Positions 13,380 to 24,020 of a stretch of 64,000 bases of DNA are shown in pieces. Each line of letters opens with the position of its first letter. The first letter of the stretch is position 1. This stretch comes from Morella rubra (Eukaryota; Streptophyta; Magnoliopsida; Fagales; Myricaceae): positions 35,025,370-35,089,369 of the forward strand of contig CM025855.1 of NCBI GenBank assembly GCA_003952965.2. The letters run 5' to 3'. The notes under the pieces are model-generated. The model did not search any database. It worked only from the letters and a program-made list of their open reading frames with translations, and was not told where the DNA came from. Position numbers and translations under genes: made by a program.

Positions 13380-14240
13380 GGGTTTATATACAAGGAAATA
13401 ATTTTTTGACTAATACTTATGTGTTGACCTTTGCTAGTTGTGATATGGTTTTGGGAATTTTTTGGTTGAGGACTTTGGGGCAAATCCTGTGGAATTTTTC
13501 TGAGTTGACTTTGGAGTTTAGTTTGCAAGGGAGGAAAGTGCGGCTACAAGGGATGAATCCCATACCACTTATGGAGGAGGGAGAGATAATTGAATCAATA
13601 GGGCAAGCAAGAAAGGAATTCTCATGCAGCTTATGAAACCCTTAGAGCTGGACACTACCAAGTTACTTCCAAATGTGGAGGTTTTGTTGTAGCAACACTC
13701 TGATGTGTTTAAGGAATCGACTAGGCTACAATCTGTTAAGTCCCATGATCATGCTATAGTATTGAAAGAGGGGACATTCTTTATCTCAGTAAGGACCTAT
13801 CGATACCCTTTCTTTCATAAGAAGAAAATTGTTAGGGAATTGTTGAAAACAGAGGTTATCGGGTTGAGTTAAAGTCCCTTTTCATCCCTTGTTTTACTGA
13901 TATTGAAGGCAGATGGTATGTGGAGAATCTGTGTAGATTACAAAGCTCTAAACAAGGAAACTATTAAAGATAAACTTCCTATTAGATGAAATGTTGGATG
14001 AGCACCATGGAGCAAATTCTTTTCAAAGCTAGATTTAAGGTCTGGAAAACATCAGATTCGAGTCAAACCAGAGGAATTCCTGAGACAGCTTTAAGGACTC
14101 ACATGGGTGATTATGAGTTCTTAGTCATGCCTTATGGCTTGACTAGTGCCTTGTCTACTTTTCAAAGTATCATGAATGAGGTTTTTAGATCCCTTTTAAA
14201 AAAGTTTCGACTGGTTTTCTTTGATGGTTCAACCTTAAAC
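13380..14240 (+). pseudogene. Ty3 protease and reverse transcriptase, N-terminal part (broken)
   Basis: 13406-13636 contains CDMVLGIFWLRTLG, which resembles the C-terminal side of a plant Ty3 aspartic protease and the linker to RT. From about 13640 to 14240, in shifting frames, come the RT pieces [22 protein letters not shown] and [18 protein letters not shown], ending at VFFDG. The catalytic FFDD box is cut: the next residues are lost at the LINE insertion. Mirrored at about 7352-8212. Several stops and a frameshift near 13990 make it a relic. Confidence 0.8.
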
Positions 14241-14719
14241 TAGGCATCCCATAACGCTCTGTTCTCTCTCTCGACCCTTCTTTCTCTTGCGTTGTTTCCG
14301 ACCCTTTTTTCTCGTCATCGTTAACTATTCTTGTTCTTAGCTGTTGACATGATTAATTTTTTCTGTGTGGTGTCAATGGCATTTGTTTGTAGTCTAGTGA
14401 TTGAGGTGAAGACATTTTAGTTTTCGGTTAGCTCGTTTGGCATTGTTACACTAATGGAGTGGAGCAAAAAGTCCCAGAGTTAGATTCGTTTTGGCAGATA
14501 TGAGGTGGTTTGGTTGGCGAACTTGTTTGAAAAACTTGTGGAGGCAAAGGACGTCAGAGATCTTTTGAAAAAAATTCAACGAATCTTCTCATGCGTTTTT
14601 AGCTTAGAGATGCTTGAATAAGAGCAGCAGTTATGTAGTCCTAGTAGAGTTGTGGGAAAGACGTCGGCGTGGGGCTGTGATGATCCCTAAGGGGAGATCA
14701 AGAGAAGGATGACAGTTGT

Positions 14720-16078
14720 TTGTTTAGACTTGTAAGGAGCCAATTTCAGTTCATAGTGAGCTTAGGCGTAAGAAAGTGGGGCTTGTTGATTCTGCGATCA
14801 GGTAGGGAGTTTCCTTTGCCCAGATGGTGCTGTCTGACCCGCCGGAGAAAAAGGTGGTGGGAGAGAGGGAGTCACGTAATCTTTATGTTGACGCTGACAT
14901 CATGAAAAAGCAAATGATGGTTGGAGTCCCAAAGGTGTCGCATGCAAATTTTGTAAAGGGTCATGCGTTTTCCAAAAATAATTATTTATCTGGGTTGCCT
15001 GCTATGACAGCTGAGGCAGATGGTGAGTTGTGGGAGCATTTAATGAGATTTAAGGCTGAGCTAGATTGCCTTATTGGGCTGACCAAAAATAAAATAAAAA
15101 AATGGATCTAGAGCCTAGGAAATCCTTGAGCTGCTTGGTTTGCGATTTCAAGTTAGCGGCCTAACAACCCATAGTTGAAGCCATGCATGTTGTTCTCTCT
15201 CCGAAAGTGCAGATTGGGTTGGGCTCAACCCAGTATCTTTAGATGGGGGTGGGTCATCACGGGATGGGCTACGGGTCGCATTCCCTTTTGGGCGAGCCAG
15301 CTTATCATCCCAGAGTGTTGTGGGGGCTGCTTTGGATCCTTTTCGCCTGGGCTGGGGGTTGTCGGGTAGATGCTTGCTAAGGGTGACTTGGGTTACTCAA
15401 GGAGAGTTGACGCCGGCAAGGAGGAGGGTTGTTTCTGAGAGCCCTAGCGTGGTCGACTCGGCTATGGGTTCGGCTGGAGTGTCGCCGATCTTGTTGGGGT
15501 ATGTTGCGTGTGACTCCTCTGCCTCTTCTATGGTCTGCCAGCATGGTGTGCTTTTCGGGGGTGATTCTATGCGCGACGACCTACGCTTGATCGAGGTGGA
15601 GGATCCCTGCGGGGTGTCACTGTTGCATGCGTGTGGGTCGGATGAGGGGTTTGCAGAGGGTATTTTTTCGGAAGTGGGGCTTGTCTTTCCTGTGGAGGGC
15701 ACGTAGTAGGCTTCCGCTTTATGTCCTCCTCCTATCTTTGTTGTGGAGTCTTCTCAGCTACTGTGTCTCTTTAATATGAATGCTGTGTTTTTGGAAGGGA
15801 GCTCGGCTATGGGTTCATCGTTAGGAGGAGAGTTGGTTAATTTTGAGGGTGGGATTAATGAGGTGACTACTGAGCCGTTGATGATTCTTTATTTGACGAC
15901 AGATAGTGTGGAGGGTGTGGGGTTGGGCGCACCATCAAATTGGGTGCTAAAAATAGTCTCGTTCTTTAGACATCTGGTGGGGGTTTTGTGCGATGGTCAT
16001 GAAAATAATTTATTGAAGCTCTTTGCTGCTTTAAAGAAGGAGAGGGATCTTTGTAGTGGGTCTTCGGGCAAATAAGGT
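14720..16078 (+). pseudogene. LINE ORF1-like region (broken)
   Basis: A series of open pieces (14824-15111, 15320-15706, 15743-16075) separated by stops, lying upstream of the endonuclease where plant L1 elements have ORF1, the RNA-binding protein that coats the transcript. No zinc knuckle is visible. The assignment rests on position and on resemblance of 15743-16075 to the same place in the LINE at 57225-62864 (NWVLKIVSFFRHLVGVLCDGH against [21 protein letters not shown]). Confidence 0.55.
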
Positions 16079-16191
16079 GGTAAGTTGCTCAGGGAATTAA
16101 AATCTTTGGAGTATTCAGTTAATTATGATGTGAGTGCCTTTAGTTCTAAGAGGAGCAGGAAGGTGGGGGGGGGGGTGCTTGTAAATTCTCT

Positions 16192-16830
16192 ATGAAGCCT
16201 AGAATCATTAGCTGAAATGTGAGGGTATTGAATGATAGTGAAAAATGTAAAAGTGTGGGTAATTTGTTAAGAGGGTGGAAGATAGATTTGGTTTGTCTTC
16301 AGGAGACAAAGGTAGCAGTGGTGTCTTGTGCCTTGGTGAGAAGTTTGTGGGGTGGTCCTCATGTGAAGTGGTGTTGCTTGGAGGTTGAGGGAGCGTCTGG
16401 AGGTATTTTGTGTCTTTGGGATTCTTGCAGTATGAAGTTGGTTAAGTCGAGTGTTGGGGTGTTTTCTATTTCGATGATTTTCAAGAATATCGATGACGTG
16501 GTTCAGTGGATCTTTTTGGAAGTTTATGGTCCCAACGACAATATTAGTAGGAGGCTTTTGTGTTATGAGTTGGCGGGGATTCATAGTTGGTGGAATCTCC
16601 CTTGGTGTATTGAGGGTGACTTTAATGTGACTCATTTTTCTAGAAAGCGGTCAGGTGGTGGGAGTAATAGGAGTCCTATGATGGAGTTCTTGGATTTCTT
16701 ATCCGAGCTTGAGCTTGTGGATCTTGTGTTAGCTGATGGGTTGTTCACGTGATCCAATGGTAGATCTACTCATTTGTGGTCTAGGATTGACCGTTTTCTT
16801 GTTAGTCCTTGTTGGGAGTCGTATCCGGAG
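16192..16830 (+). pseudogene. LINE apurinic endonuclease domain (broken)
   Basis: ORF2 begins at ATG 16192, but the codon for Trp in the conserved SWNVR motif is TGA, so the frame is broken at once. It then reads LVCLQETKV (catalytic Glu), VYGPND, WCIEGDFNVT and SRIDRFL, the ordered motifs of the exonuclease-endonuclease-phosphatase fold that nicks target DNA. A further TGA lies at 16750. Mirrored at about 4760-5400. Confidence 0.85.
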
Positions 16831-17429
16831 CTTATCTAGAGGCAGCTACCTCTTTTGTTTTTGGATCATTTCCTTATTTTGTTGCTAAGTGGTAGAAGCC
16901 TTTTCGTTTTGAGAACATGTGGCTCAAAGTAGATGGGTTTGTGGATAAGGTTAAAGAGTGGTGGCAGGGCTATGATTTTAGGGGGTCTCCTAGCTATGTG
17001 CTATTCTTAAAGTTAAAGGCGCTAAAGAAGGATTTCAAAGTGTGGAATCTGGAAGTCTTTGGGGACTTAAGCATTCGGAAGTCGGCTTTATTGATTGTGC
17101 TCGCGTCTCTGGATGGTTTGAATTAGAAGGCAACCTTGATGAGATGGGAAGGAAAGGAAGTTGGAGGTTTCGAGGGAGCTGAACAATATAATTGATTTGG
17201 AGGAAGTTAGTTGGAGACAGAAGTCTAGGGCTCTTTGGCTTAAGGAGGGAGATCGTTGCACAAAATTCTTCATAGTGTGGCAAATTCTAATAAGAAAGCG
17301 AATTCAATCTCTAGCTTGGTGCTAGAGGATCCTGTGGGGATTTCTGAGAAGATTGTGGACTACTACTCCTTATATTTAGAGCCCTTTGATTGGCGCCTCT
17401 CTTTGGATGAGTTAGAGTTTGATAGTATC

Positions 17430-18720
17430 TCAGGGGATGAGGCGTAGTGGATTGAAAGGCCTTTTGTTAAGGAGGAGGTGACTGGGATGGTGCATAGTCT
17501 CAACAGAGACAAGGCTTTGGGTCCTGATGGCTTTTCCCTAGCATTTTTTCAAACTTGTTGGGAGATTGTTAAGGGTGATGTTTTGTTGATGTTTAACGAG
17601 TTTTCCAGGGATGAGAAATTTGTTCGGAGTTTGAACTTTTCTTTTATTGTTCTCATCCCTAAGAAGTCGGGTGAGGTTGATCTTAAGGATTTTCGCCCCA
17701 TTAGCCTTGTGGGAGGTGTTTATAAGATCTTAGCCAAGGTGTTGGCTAATAGGCTGATGTTTCTATTGGGAATGATTATTTCATCTTCACAGAATGCTCT
17801 TGTTAGGGGTAGACAGATTATGGATTTTCTGCTTATCGCCTATGAGTGTGTTGACTCTAGGTTGAGGTTGGGAGTGCCTAGAATGTTATGTAAGTTGGAA
17901 GTTCATAAGGCCTACGATCATGTGAATTGGAATTTCCTTCTGTACATTCTCTGTAGGTGTGATTTTGGTGAAAAATGGTGTTGGTGGATCTTTTTCTATG
18001 TATCGATGGTGAAGTTTTTGGCGATTGTTAATGGCTGCTTGAAAGGTTTTTTTAGTAGCTCCCGTGGTTTTGATAAGGAGATCCCCTTTTTTTCCTCTTG
18101 TTCGTAATTGTCATGGAAGCGTTTAGCTGCATGATGGGGACGGTGGTGGAGCATAGTGGTATAGAGGGTTTTAAGGTAGGAGGTGGTTCCGACCGGGGGT
18201 GAGTATCTCACTTGCTTTTTGCAGATGACACCTTGGTGTTGTGTGAGGTAGAGGTGAGCCACTTTTGAGGTCTTAGATGCCTTCTCTTGTGCTTTGAGGC
18301 GGTCTCTGGTCTTTGAATTAATTTGTCTAAGTCCAAGGTTATCCCCATTGGTTGCATCAATAATGATTAGGAGCTAGCATGTGTCTTGGGCTGCAACGTG
18401 TCCTCCTTGCGTATGAATTATCTTTTGCTTCCTTTGAGTGCCAGTTTTAAGTGCGTCCATATTTGGGATGAGATTTTTGAACGGATAGAAAGGACGTTGC
18501 CGGATGGAAGCATATGTATCTTTCTAAGGGGAGAAGGCTTACTCTCATCAAATTTACACTTTCGTGCCTCCCGACTTATTTTCTATCTTTGTTTCCTATC
18601 CCAGTTGCGGTGGCAAAGAGGTTGGAGAAGATCGAGAGGGACTTTCTTTGGGGTTGTGATGGGAATGTGCACAAATTTCACCCTGTGAAGTGGGATATGG
18701 TACGCTCTCCATTTTAGAAT
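17430..18720 (+). pseudogene. LINE reverse transcriptase domain (broken)
   Basis: 17478-18107 contains [43 protein letters not shown] and QNALVRGRQI, fingers and palm motifs of L1 RT. The catalytic box reads [13 protein letters not shown] at about 18209-18247 in another frame, so a frameshift lies between. 18514-18717 gives [22 protein letters not shown], the usual post-RT segment. The mirrored copy is at about 2875-4160; it has Asn where this arm has Asp after RGRQIM. Confidence 0.88.
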
Positions 18721-19014
18721 GGAGGGTTTGGGGTCAAAAGTATTATTGTGTTCAACATGGCTCTTTTGAGTCAGTGGCTTTGGCGTTTTGCTTATTGGAG
18801 AGATAGGCTTTGGAGGGTGGTCATTGTTGCAAAATATGGGTGTGAGAGAGATAGGCTTACGGTGTTAGTCTTTGGAGATTCATTGGCAAAGGTTGGGGTG
18901 ACTTTAGTAAGCATATCAGATTTTTGGTGGGCAACGGAGGAAGGGTTAGTTTTTGGCATGATTTTTTTTTTGTGGCTATAAACCTTTGTCTATTGAGTTT
19001 TTGATGTTTATACT

Positions 19015-19470
19015 TTGGCTCACTGCATGGAGGCTACGGTGGTGGAATGTTTGGTGGGGAATGTTGGTCATGTAGTGTGGAGTGTTCCTTTTCATAGATC
19101 GGTGAATGAATGGGAGTTGGAGGTTTTTTTTTCGTTCTTCTCCATTTTGTATGGGACGAATCTTAGGAGAGGAGCAAAATACAAGTTGTCTTGGGTGGGC
19201 TCTAAGGATAAGGTCTTTTTGGTGAAGTCTATGTATACTCTCCTTGAGGGTAGGACTAATTTGTCTTTTCCATTGAGAGGGGTGTCGAGCTTGAAATGCC
19301 TTTTAAGGGTCTCCTTCTTTGTGTGGGAGGCTATGCATGAGAGAATTCTTACTACCAATAATCTTCATAGAAAGGGAGTGTACCTTGCTGATTGGTGCTA
19401 TCTTTGTCGTTGTGACGGAGAATCGGTTGACCATGTGCTTATTCCTTGTCCCGTGGTGCGTGGACTTTAG
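19015..19470 (+). pseudogene. LINE C-terminal zinc-finger RVT domain
   Basis: Contains FFVWEAMHERILTTNNLHRKG and DWCYLCRCDGESVDHVLIPC, the Cys-Cys-His-Cys zinc-binding module (zf-RVT) found downstream of RT in plant L1 elements. The frame ends at TAG 19468; remnants of the usual tail continue to 19700. Mirrored at 2122-2577. Confidence 0.85.
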
Positions 19471-19851
19471 AATCATATTCTTAGTATTGTGAATTTTCAT
19501 TGGGTTATGCCTGGGAAGGTGGTGAATGTGCTGTGGAGTTAGGAGAGGAATCTTTCCAACTCTTTCGTTAAGGCTATTTGGAGAATGATTCCCTCTTGTG
19601 TTTGGTGGTGCCTTTGGAGGGAGCATAACAATGGATGTTTTGAAGACTGTTCTTTGTCCTTGGCTAAGTTGCAGGGTCTTTTGTTACTTACTCTTTTCTG
19701 TTGGATGATGCGGTGTTAGGCTGCCTTTTTATTAATTTTTATGATTTTCTTAGTTTTGTTGCTTGTTTGGACTAAGTAATTTTGGTATAGTCTCTTAAAC
19801 TACTATCACTTTTTCTAATAAAATTGGCTTGCTTATAAAAAAAAAAAAAAA

Positions 19852-20850
19852 GTTTTTGACAAGGGAGTGAAAGCAAACCCTTATACGATCCAATCAATGC
19901 TAGACTGGTTCCTCCCCACTACTTTAAAATTCCTTAGAATATTTTTGGGGTTGACTGAGTGCTATAGAAAATAAAAGGCTATAAGTTGATTGCAGCCCTA
20001 TTGGCTGCCTTACTTAAGAAAAATGCATTCTAGTGGTCTCCTTCAGCTACTGAGGCCTTCCAGGATCTTGAAACTACAGTCATTCAACCTCTAGATCTAG
20101 CTTTACCAGATTTTTCTAACCCTTTTATCTTGGAATACAATGCTTGTGGGGTTTTAGGGCAGTTCTGATGCGTAGCGGAAGACTCCTTGCTTACTTTAGA
20201 CAGGCTCTTAAGGGGAAGATAACAACCATGTCAATTGTCAACCTATGAAAAAGAGCTACCGACAGGTGGTTTCAGCAGTACAAAAATGGTGACCCTATTT
20301 AACTGGGAAAATCTTTGTTGTAAGAAGAGGCCAACAAAGTTTGAAGTATCTTCTTGAACAGAAGATAGAGACACCCTTCCAACAGAAGTGGTTGACTAAA
20401 CTGCTAAGGCATGTTTTTAAAGTAAAGTATAAAAGGGGAAGAGAGAACAAAGTGACATAAGCATTGTCCAGAAAGGAACAAAGCGCTATTGACCCAACCC
20501 TATCAGCCATTTCTTTTTCCACAACTGCTTGGTTTTGATGATCTTAGATTAAACTATTAGAATGACTCAATTAGGGAGTTGTTAGGAAGTATATCAAAGA
20601 GTGAAACATTCAGCAAGCAAAACATAAAAACATTGCTCTTGAGGGTTTACTTCAACACTTGCCTATTCCAGATTGTACTTGGAGTCATATTACAATAGAC
20701 TTTATAGACGTCTTGCCCATACCACAAAATTATTTTGTCATTTATGTGGTAGTAGATTGTTATCTAAGTGTGCTCATTTTATTCTTCTATCACACCATCT
20801 AAGGTGGCTATGACTTTCATTACGTATAAAGTTCTTAGTGGGTGTCTTTA
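19852..20850 (+). pseudogene. Ty3 RNase H and integrase core (broken)
   Basis: Resumes after the LINE poly(A). Recognisable pieces in shifting frames are PTTLKFLRIFLGLTECY (start of RNase H), FVVRRGQQSLKYLLEQ, QQKWLTKLL, VKYKRGRENKVT (end of RNase H), then WSHITIDFIDVLPIPQNYFVIYVVVD (integrase core with its first catalytic Asp). The reading is lost after about 20850. The mirrored segment in the left arm (about 780-1756) is more damaged. Confidence 0.78.
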
Positions 20851-20859
20851 GCACAAAGG

Positions 20860-21830
20860 CTATCCCAATGTCAGAATTATGTCGTGTAATAATTAGCCCA
20901 AAAGCCAGATCGTCTCCTTAGAAAAAATGGACTAATTTCAAACTTACGAAGAAATAAGGAGAAATAGTAATAAAGAGAAAATGAAAAAGTGATATGTGCA
21001 ATGAGTGTAAAAATGAAAGATAAAAGTTACTAAATATAGTTCAGATTCATATTTTTGGATTTGAAAGTTTGAAACAAAATTAAAGCACAACCAATGAACA
21101 AACATTTAAAAGTAAATGACTATAAGTAAATAGTGGAAAGTAAATGACAGAAATTAAAGAGTGGAAAGTTAATGACGGAAAATAAAGAGCAGAAAGTAAA
21201 TTATGGAAATTAAAGAGTGGAAAGTAAAGGTGGAATGTAAATGACTAGAAATGAATAAAATTTCATAAGATTCTTGGATTAAGTAATATTTTATCATTAC
21301 AACCCAAGCTTTAAGTTAAAAACAAGAAACTAAACTTATTGAAATGGAACTACGGAAAATTTAAGGGCAAGAACTTGATTCTAGTTTCAAGGAATTGAGA
21401 TCCAAGACACTAGATTCATAAAGTATAAAGAAAACTACTCTAAAAGCTAAAAATGAAATTAAAGAAAGCTTGGAGGTAACAACAATGGACGAAGAGATAA
21501 ACCAAAAAGAAAATAGAGTGAAAGAGAGCCAAAAATAAAAAAATAAAAAGAGAGAGAGAGAATAAAGGGATGATGGTTGGCCAAACGGGTGTATTTAAAA
21601 GAGAAGAGGAAGTGGGGTATTCATTGGATTCGGCCAAGAGAGAGAAAATAGATGCCGAACTCGGTTAGAGGAAAGATGCCAAATTCGGTTAAAGGAGAGA
21701 AAAAAAAGATACCAAATTTGGTTAGGGAAAAGATGCCAAAATCGGTTAGAGGAGAGAGGCAAAAGATGCTAAATTTGGTTATAAGGAATCTTCTATGATC
21801 AGGCTGGCTCTTCTCTTGCTCTTGGACAAT
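20860..21830. repeat. Low-complexity insertion between Ty3 integrase and Pack-MULE
   Basis: An AT-rich purine-strand segment with repeated GGAAAGTAAATGACAGAAATT-like units (about 21110-21250) and a GA-rich minisatellite (about 21650-21790, unit about 35 bp, core GATGCCAAATTCGGTTA). No gene. It separates the integrase core from the integrase C-terminus at 23290, so it is an insertion or replacement. 1-770 is the mirrored part; the mirror of 21611 onwards is outside the window. Confidence 0.6.
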
Positions 21831-21920
21831 TGACATCTTCTAGAAGTTCTCTTGTTCTGCCATGTGTCCAGTAAACTGTGTCATGTCTTGTGCAGGTACA
21901 GATAGTAATTACTGGTAGGC

Positions 21921-23233
21921 TTTTTGTACCTTCCAGTCCCTGGGGTTTGAACTTTTTCCAAATTGGTCCTTGGGCTTGAATTTGTTATGCAGAGGTCCCT
22001 AGGTCTCTTTTTTTTTTTTTAATTTTTTTAAGGCCTTCTATCAACTGAGGCCCAATTCCGTGATGGAAAACAACGACATGGCATTTTAATTTAGGTCACC
22101 GTTCCTTCAGATTGCGACACGTGTCAAATTGCAAGATTAGCACGCCAGAAGACATCACAACCTGCCATGTCTCTGGGCGCACTTATTTTCCTCTGCCCCC
22201 CTAGCATAACAAACTAACAGTCGAACGTAAACCCACCTTTTAATTCCCAAATTTCTTCTCGGTGACGACGAACCCTAAATTTTGAAATTTCTTAGATTCC
22301 ACGGTCCACCTTCGTTTCCATTTTCAAACTTGGCATTAGGGTTCGTCGTAGAAGAATCTGCAAGAAGAACTCTAATAAGGCAATGATATTAGGTAGAAGA
22401 CATCATCAGTCTAAAATGTTATTGCCTCAAATGCAATACTTGAGGTATGCATCCAACAATCCGTTCAAGCTGAATGTTATGATCTCTACAGTAAGAGAGT
22501 AGATCGGATTCATGAAACTCAACCCTATTCAACAAAGTTTTGTTCTCTCCATAAAAAATGGCTGGCTTTTCTCATCTAATGCATTCAAGTACAAGTTTAT
22601 CCAAGAGACCTTAATTGCTCTGGGATTGATATCAAGCCCACACATCTGCAAAAGGTTGTTTATAAAAAAGAATCACCACTTACACAAGCCAATGGAGTGG
22701 TACTTGTAGATACGAAGATGATGTATACGAAGGATATCAAAAAAAGAAGAAACCTTAGCGGGCAACCACTTCTCCGCAATGGCGATGGATATCCAACCAT
22801 TCCCACAACCAAGCTCGGCCACTATTTTGTCCTTGAAGATAAAGTCTGGGTGTTTGTTCAGATTCTTACATCAGGTTAGGGTTCGTCGTAGGTTGCCGAG
22901 AAGAAATTTGGGAATTTAGGTTGTTATGTGTTCGGCGGTAGTTCGTTTGTTATGTGAGGGGGCAGAGGAAAAAAAGAGATGGCAGACGTGGTAGGGGGAA
23001 ATAAGAGCTCGCAGACATGGTAGGTTGTGATGTCTTTTGGCGTGCTGATCTTGCATTTTGACACATGTTGCAATCTGAAGGGACGTGACTTGGATTAAAA
23101 TGCCACGTCGTTGTTTTCCGTCACGAGCTCGGCCTTAGTTGACGAAAGGCCTTTAAAAAAAAAGAAGACAGAGCCTAGGGACCTCTGTGGAACGAATTTA
23201 ACCCCAAGGATTGGTAGGTTCAATTTCCCTTAA
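21921..23233. mobile_element. Pack-MULE-like element carrying a host gene fragment
   Basis: The ends form inverted repeats of about 350-400 bp: 21921-22340 pairs with about 22870-23233, sharing GCAGAGGTCCCTAGG-type sequence, GGAAAACAACGAC and GGGTTCGTCGTA. Long terminal inverted repeats with no transposase and with captured gene sequence inside are the definition of a Pack-MULE. The outer edges are approximate because the left end has an extra partial copy of the GGTCC unit. I could not find a convincing 9-bp target duplication. Confidence 0.75.
22419..22871 (-). pseudogene. Captured fragment of methionine S-methyltransferase (exon-intron-exon)
   Basis: On the minus strand 22871-22754 reads NKHPDFIFKDKIVAELGCGN then GWISIAIAEKWLPAK, the SAM-binding motif I region of plant methionine S-methyltransferase, which makes S-methylmethionine. 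A GT donor follows at 22753 and an AG acceptor ends at 22646; 22645 downward reads CGLDINPRAIKVSWINLYL then, after a small deletion frameshift near 22555, LLNRVEFHESDLLSYCRD and IQLERIVGCIPQ. Residues flow across the intron as in the family. Only about 110 codons of a protein of over 1000 are present, so it is not a working enzyme. The intron is kept, so it was captured from DNA and not from mRNA. Confidence 0.85.
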
Positions 23234-23284
23234 TTTTATCATTATGCATAAAGAATATTTAATTAACTCATAACATTATATAAG

Positions 23285-23471
23285 GAATTAAACCAGAACC
23301 ACAAGTCCTTTTGGAGCAAAGGGTGTGCTGAGTCGGTAATATCCCTGCCACCGAGGTTCTAGTGCAATGGATTGATCAGGAGATTGAAGATGTGACGTGA
23401 AAAAAAATTAGAATCTTTACGGCATCAATTCCCACATCTTGTGGGCAAGGTGCTTTAAATGGGGGAGACAT
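23285..23471 (+). pseudogene. Ty3 integrase C-terminus and polypurine tract
   Basis: Reads PEPQVLLEQRVCRVG, EVLVQWIDQ and further degraded residues, the chromodomain-like end of plant Ty3 integrases, then a purine-rich GGGGGAGACA tract just before the 3' LTR. It fits the element at 12058 because orientation and family agree. Confidence 0.7.
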
Positions 23472-24020
23472 TGTCACATGGCCAGAATAAGAAGGATTAG
23501 GGTTAGAAGTGACATGAGGGAGTTAGAAGATAGAAGATAAAGACAAAAGGAAAGTGGCATGTTGGTGTGAGTATCTAATCTCAGTTGACAGTTGGGGGAC
23601 ATATGGAGTCATAAGGGTGAATATGGCTTAAGTGTGGGTTTTGCATAAAAGATGTGGGTTGATGGTAGTATGAGCTAAGTATTAATGAAGGAAGAGTTTG
23701 AATGGGCTGAAAGACAATATATGCTAAATACACGACAATGGCAGGACCCAACTGTGACTTCGTTTTGGCTGGCTTCCGTAATTCTAGGAAGTTTTTTAGA
23801 ATTTGGCATCCTGTATTAAATGTGGCGGTTACTCTAAAAAGGGGATATCGAAAAACACTACTCAATACCTTTCTATCTTCTTCTCTTAATTTCTATAAAG
23901 GTTGGCTAAACCTTAAATTTGGCTTTTATCATTTTTTATGAATTCAGTTTGAATTTCAGTGAATTTCCATCCATAATATTTCCATTATTACAATTTATAT
24001 TTCTCTAGAGTACTGTTACA
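23472..24020 (+). repeat. 3' LTR of right-arm Ty3 element (549 bp)
   Basis: Begins TGTCAC after the purine tract and ends GTTACA, a near match to the TGTAAC/GTTACA inverted ends of the family. The last 200 bp align with the truncated 5' LTR at 12058-12262. Its length equals that of the LTR at 24574-25122. Confidence 0.78.

Larger units (their letters stand above)
14241..19851 (+). mobile_element. Right-arm L1-type LINE inserted in the Ty3 RT
   Basis: A near full-length plant L1 (about 5.6 kb) with an ORF1-like 5' half, apurinic endonuclease, reverse transcriptase, C-terminal zinc-finger RVT domain and a poly(A) tail at 19837-19851. Its 3' end TTGGCTTGCTTATAAAA resembles the tails of the other LINEs in the window. 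Ty3 reading resumes right after the tail with residues DKGVKANPYTIQSML. About 60 residues expected between VFFDG and this point are missing, so the insertion or a later event deleted about 180 bp. I found no target duplication. Confidence 0.9.
1..21610. repeat. Giant inverted repeat (palindrome), arms about 10.6 kb
   Basis: Left-arm position x pairs with right-arm position 21592 minus x over nearly all of 1980-10605 against 10987-19612; the sum shifts to about 21610 near the outer end because of net indels. Every long reading frame of the left arm recurs on the opposite strand at the mirrored place with the same translation: 9670-9864 with 11728-11922, 8897-9202 with 12390-12695, 4840-5373 with 16219-16752. 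In the inner 8.6 kb I found only one base difference (Asn/Asp in the LINE reverse transcriptase, near 3770 and 17822) and one 1-bp indel (near 2025 and 19567). The left arm continues past the window start. It may be a recent inverted duplication or a fold-back assembly artefact. Confidence 0.95.
12058..24020 (+). mobile_element. Right-arm Ty3/gypsy element, nested and inactive
   Basis: In order this holds a truncated 5' LTR (12058-12262), primer site, gag, protease, reverse transcriptase, an L1 LINE insertion (14241-19851), RNase H, integrase core, a further insertion (about 20860-23280, including a Pack-MULE), the integrase C-terminus and a 3' LTR (23472-24020). The domain order is that of the Ty3/gypsy class. 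It belongs to the same family as the element at 24574-31778: the LTR ends and the gag, protease and RT motifs are recognisably alike, and both complete LTRs are 549 bp. Many stops and frameshifts make it non-autonomous. Confidence 0.85.
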
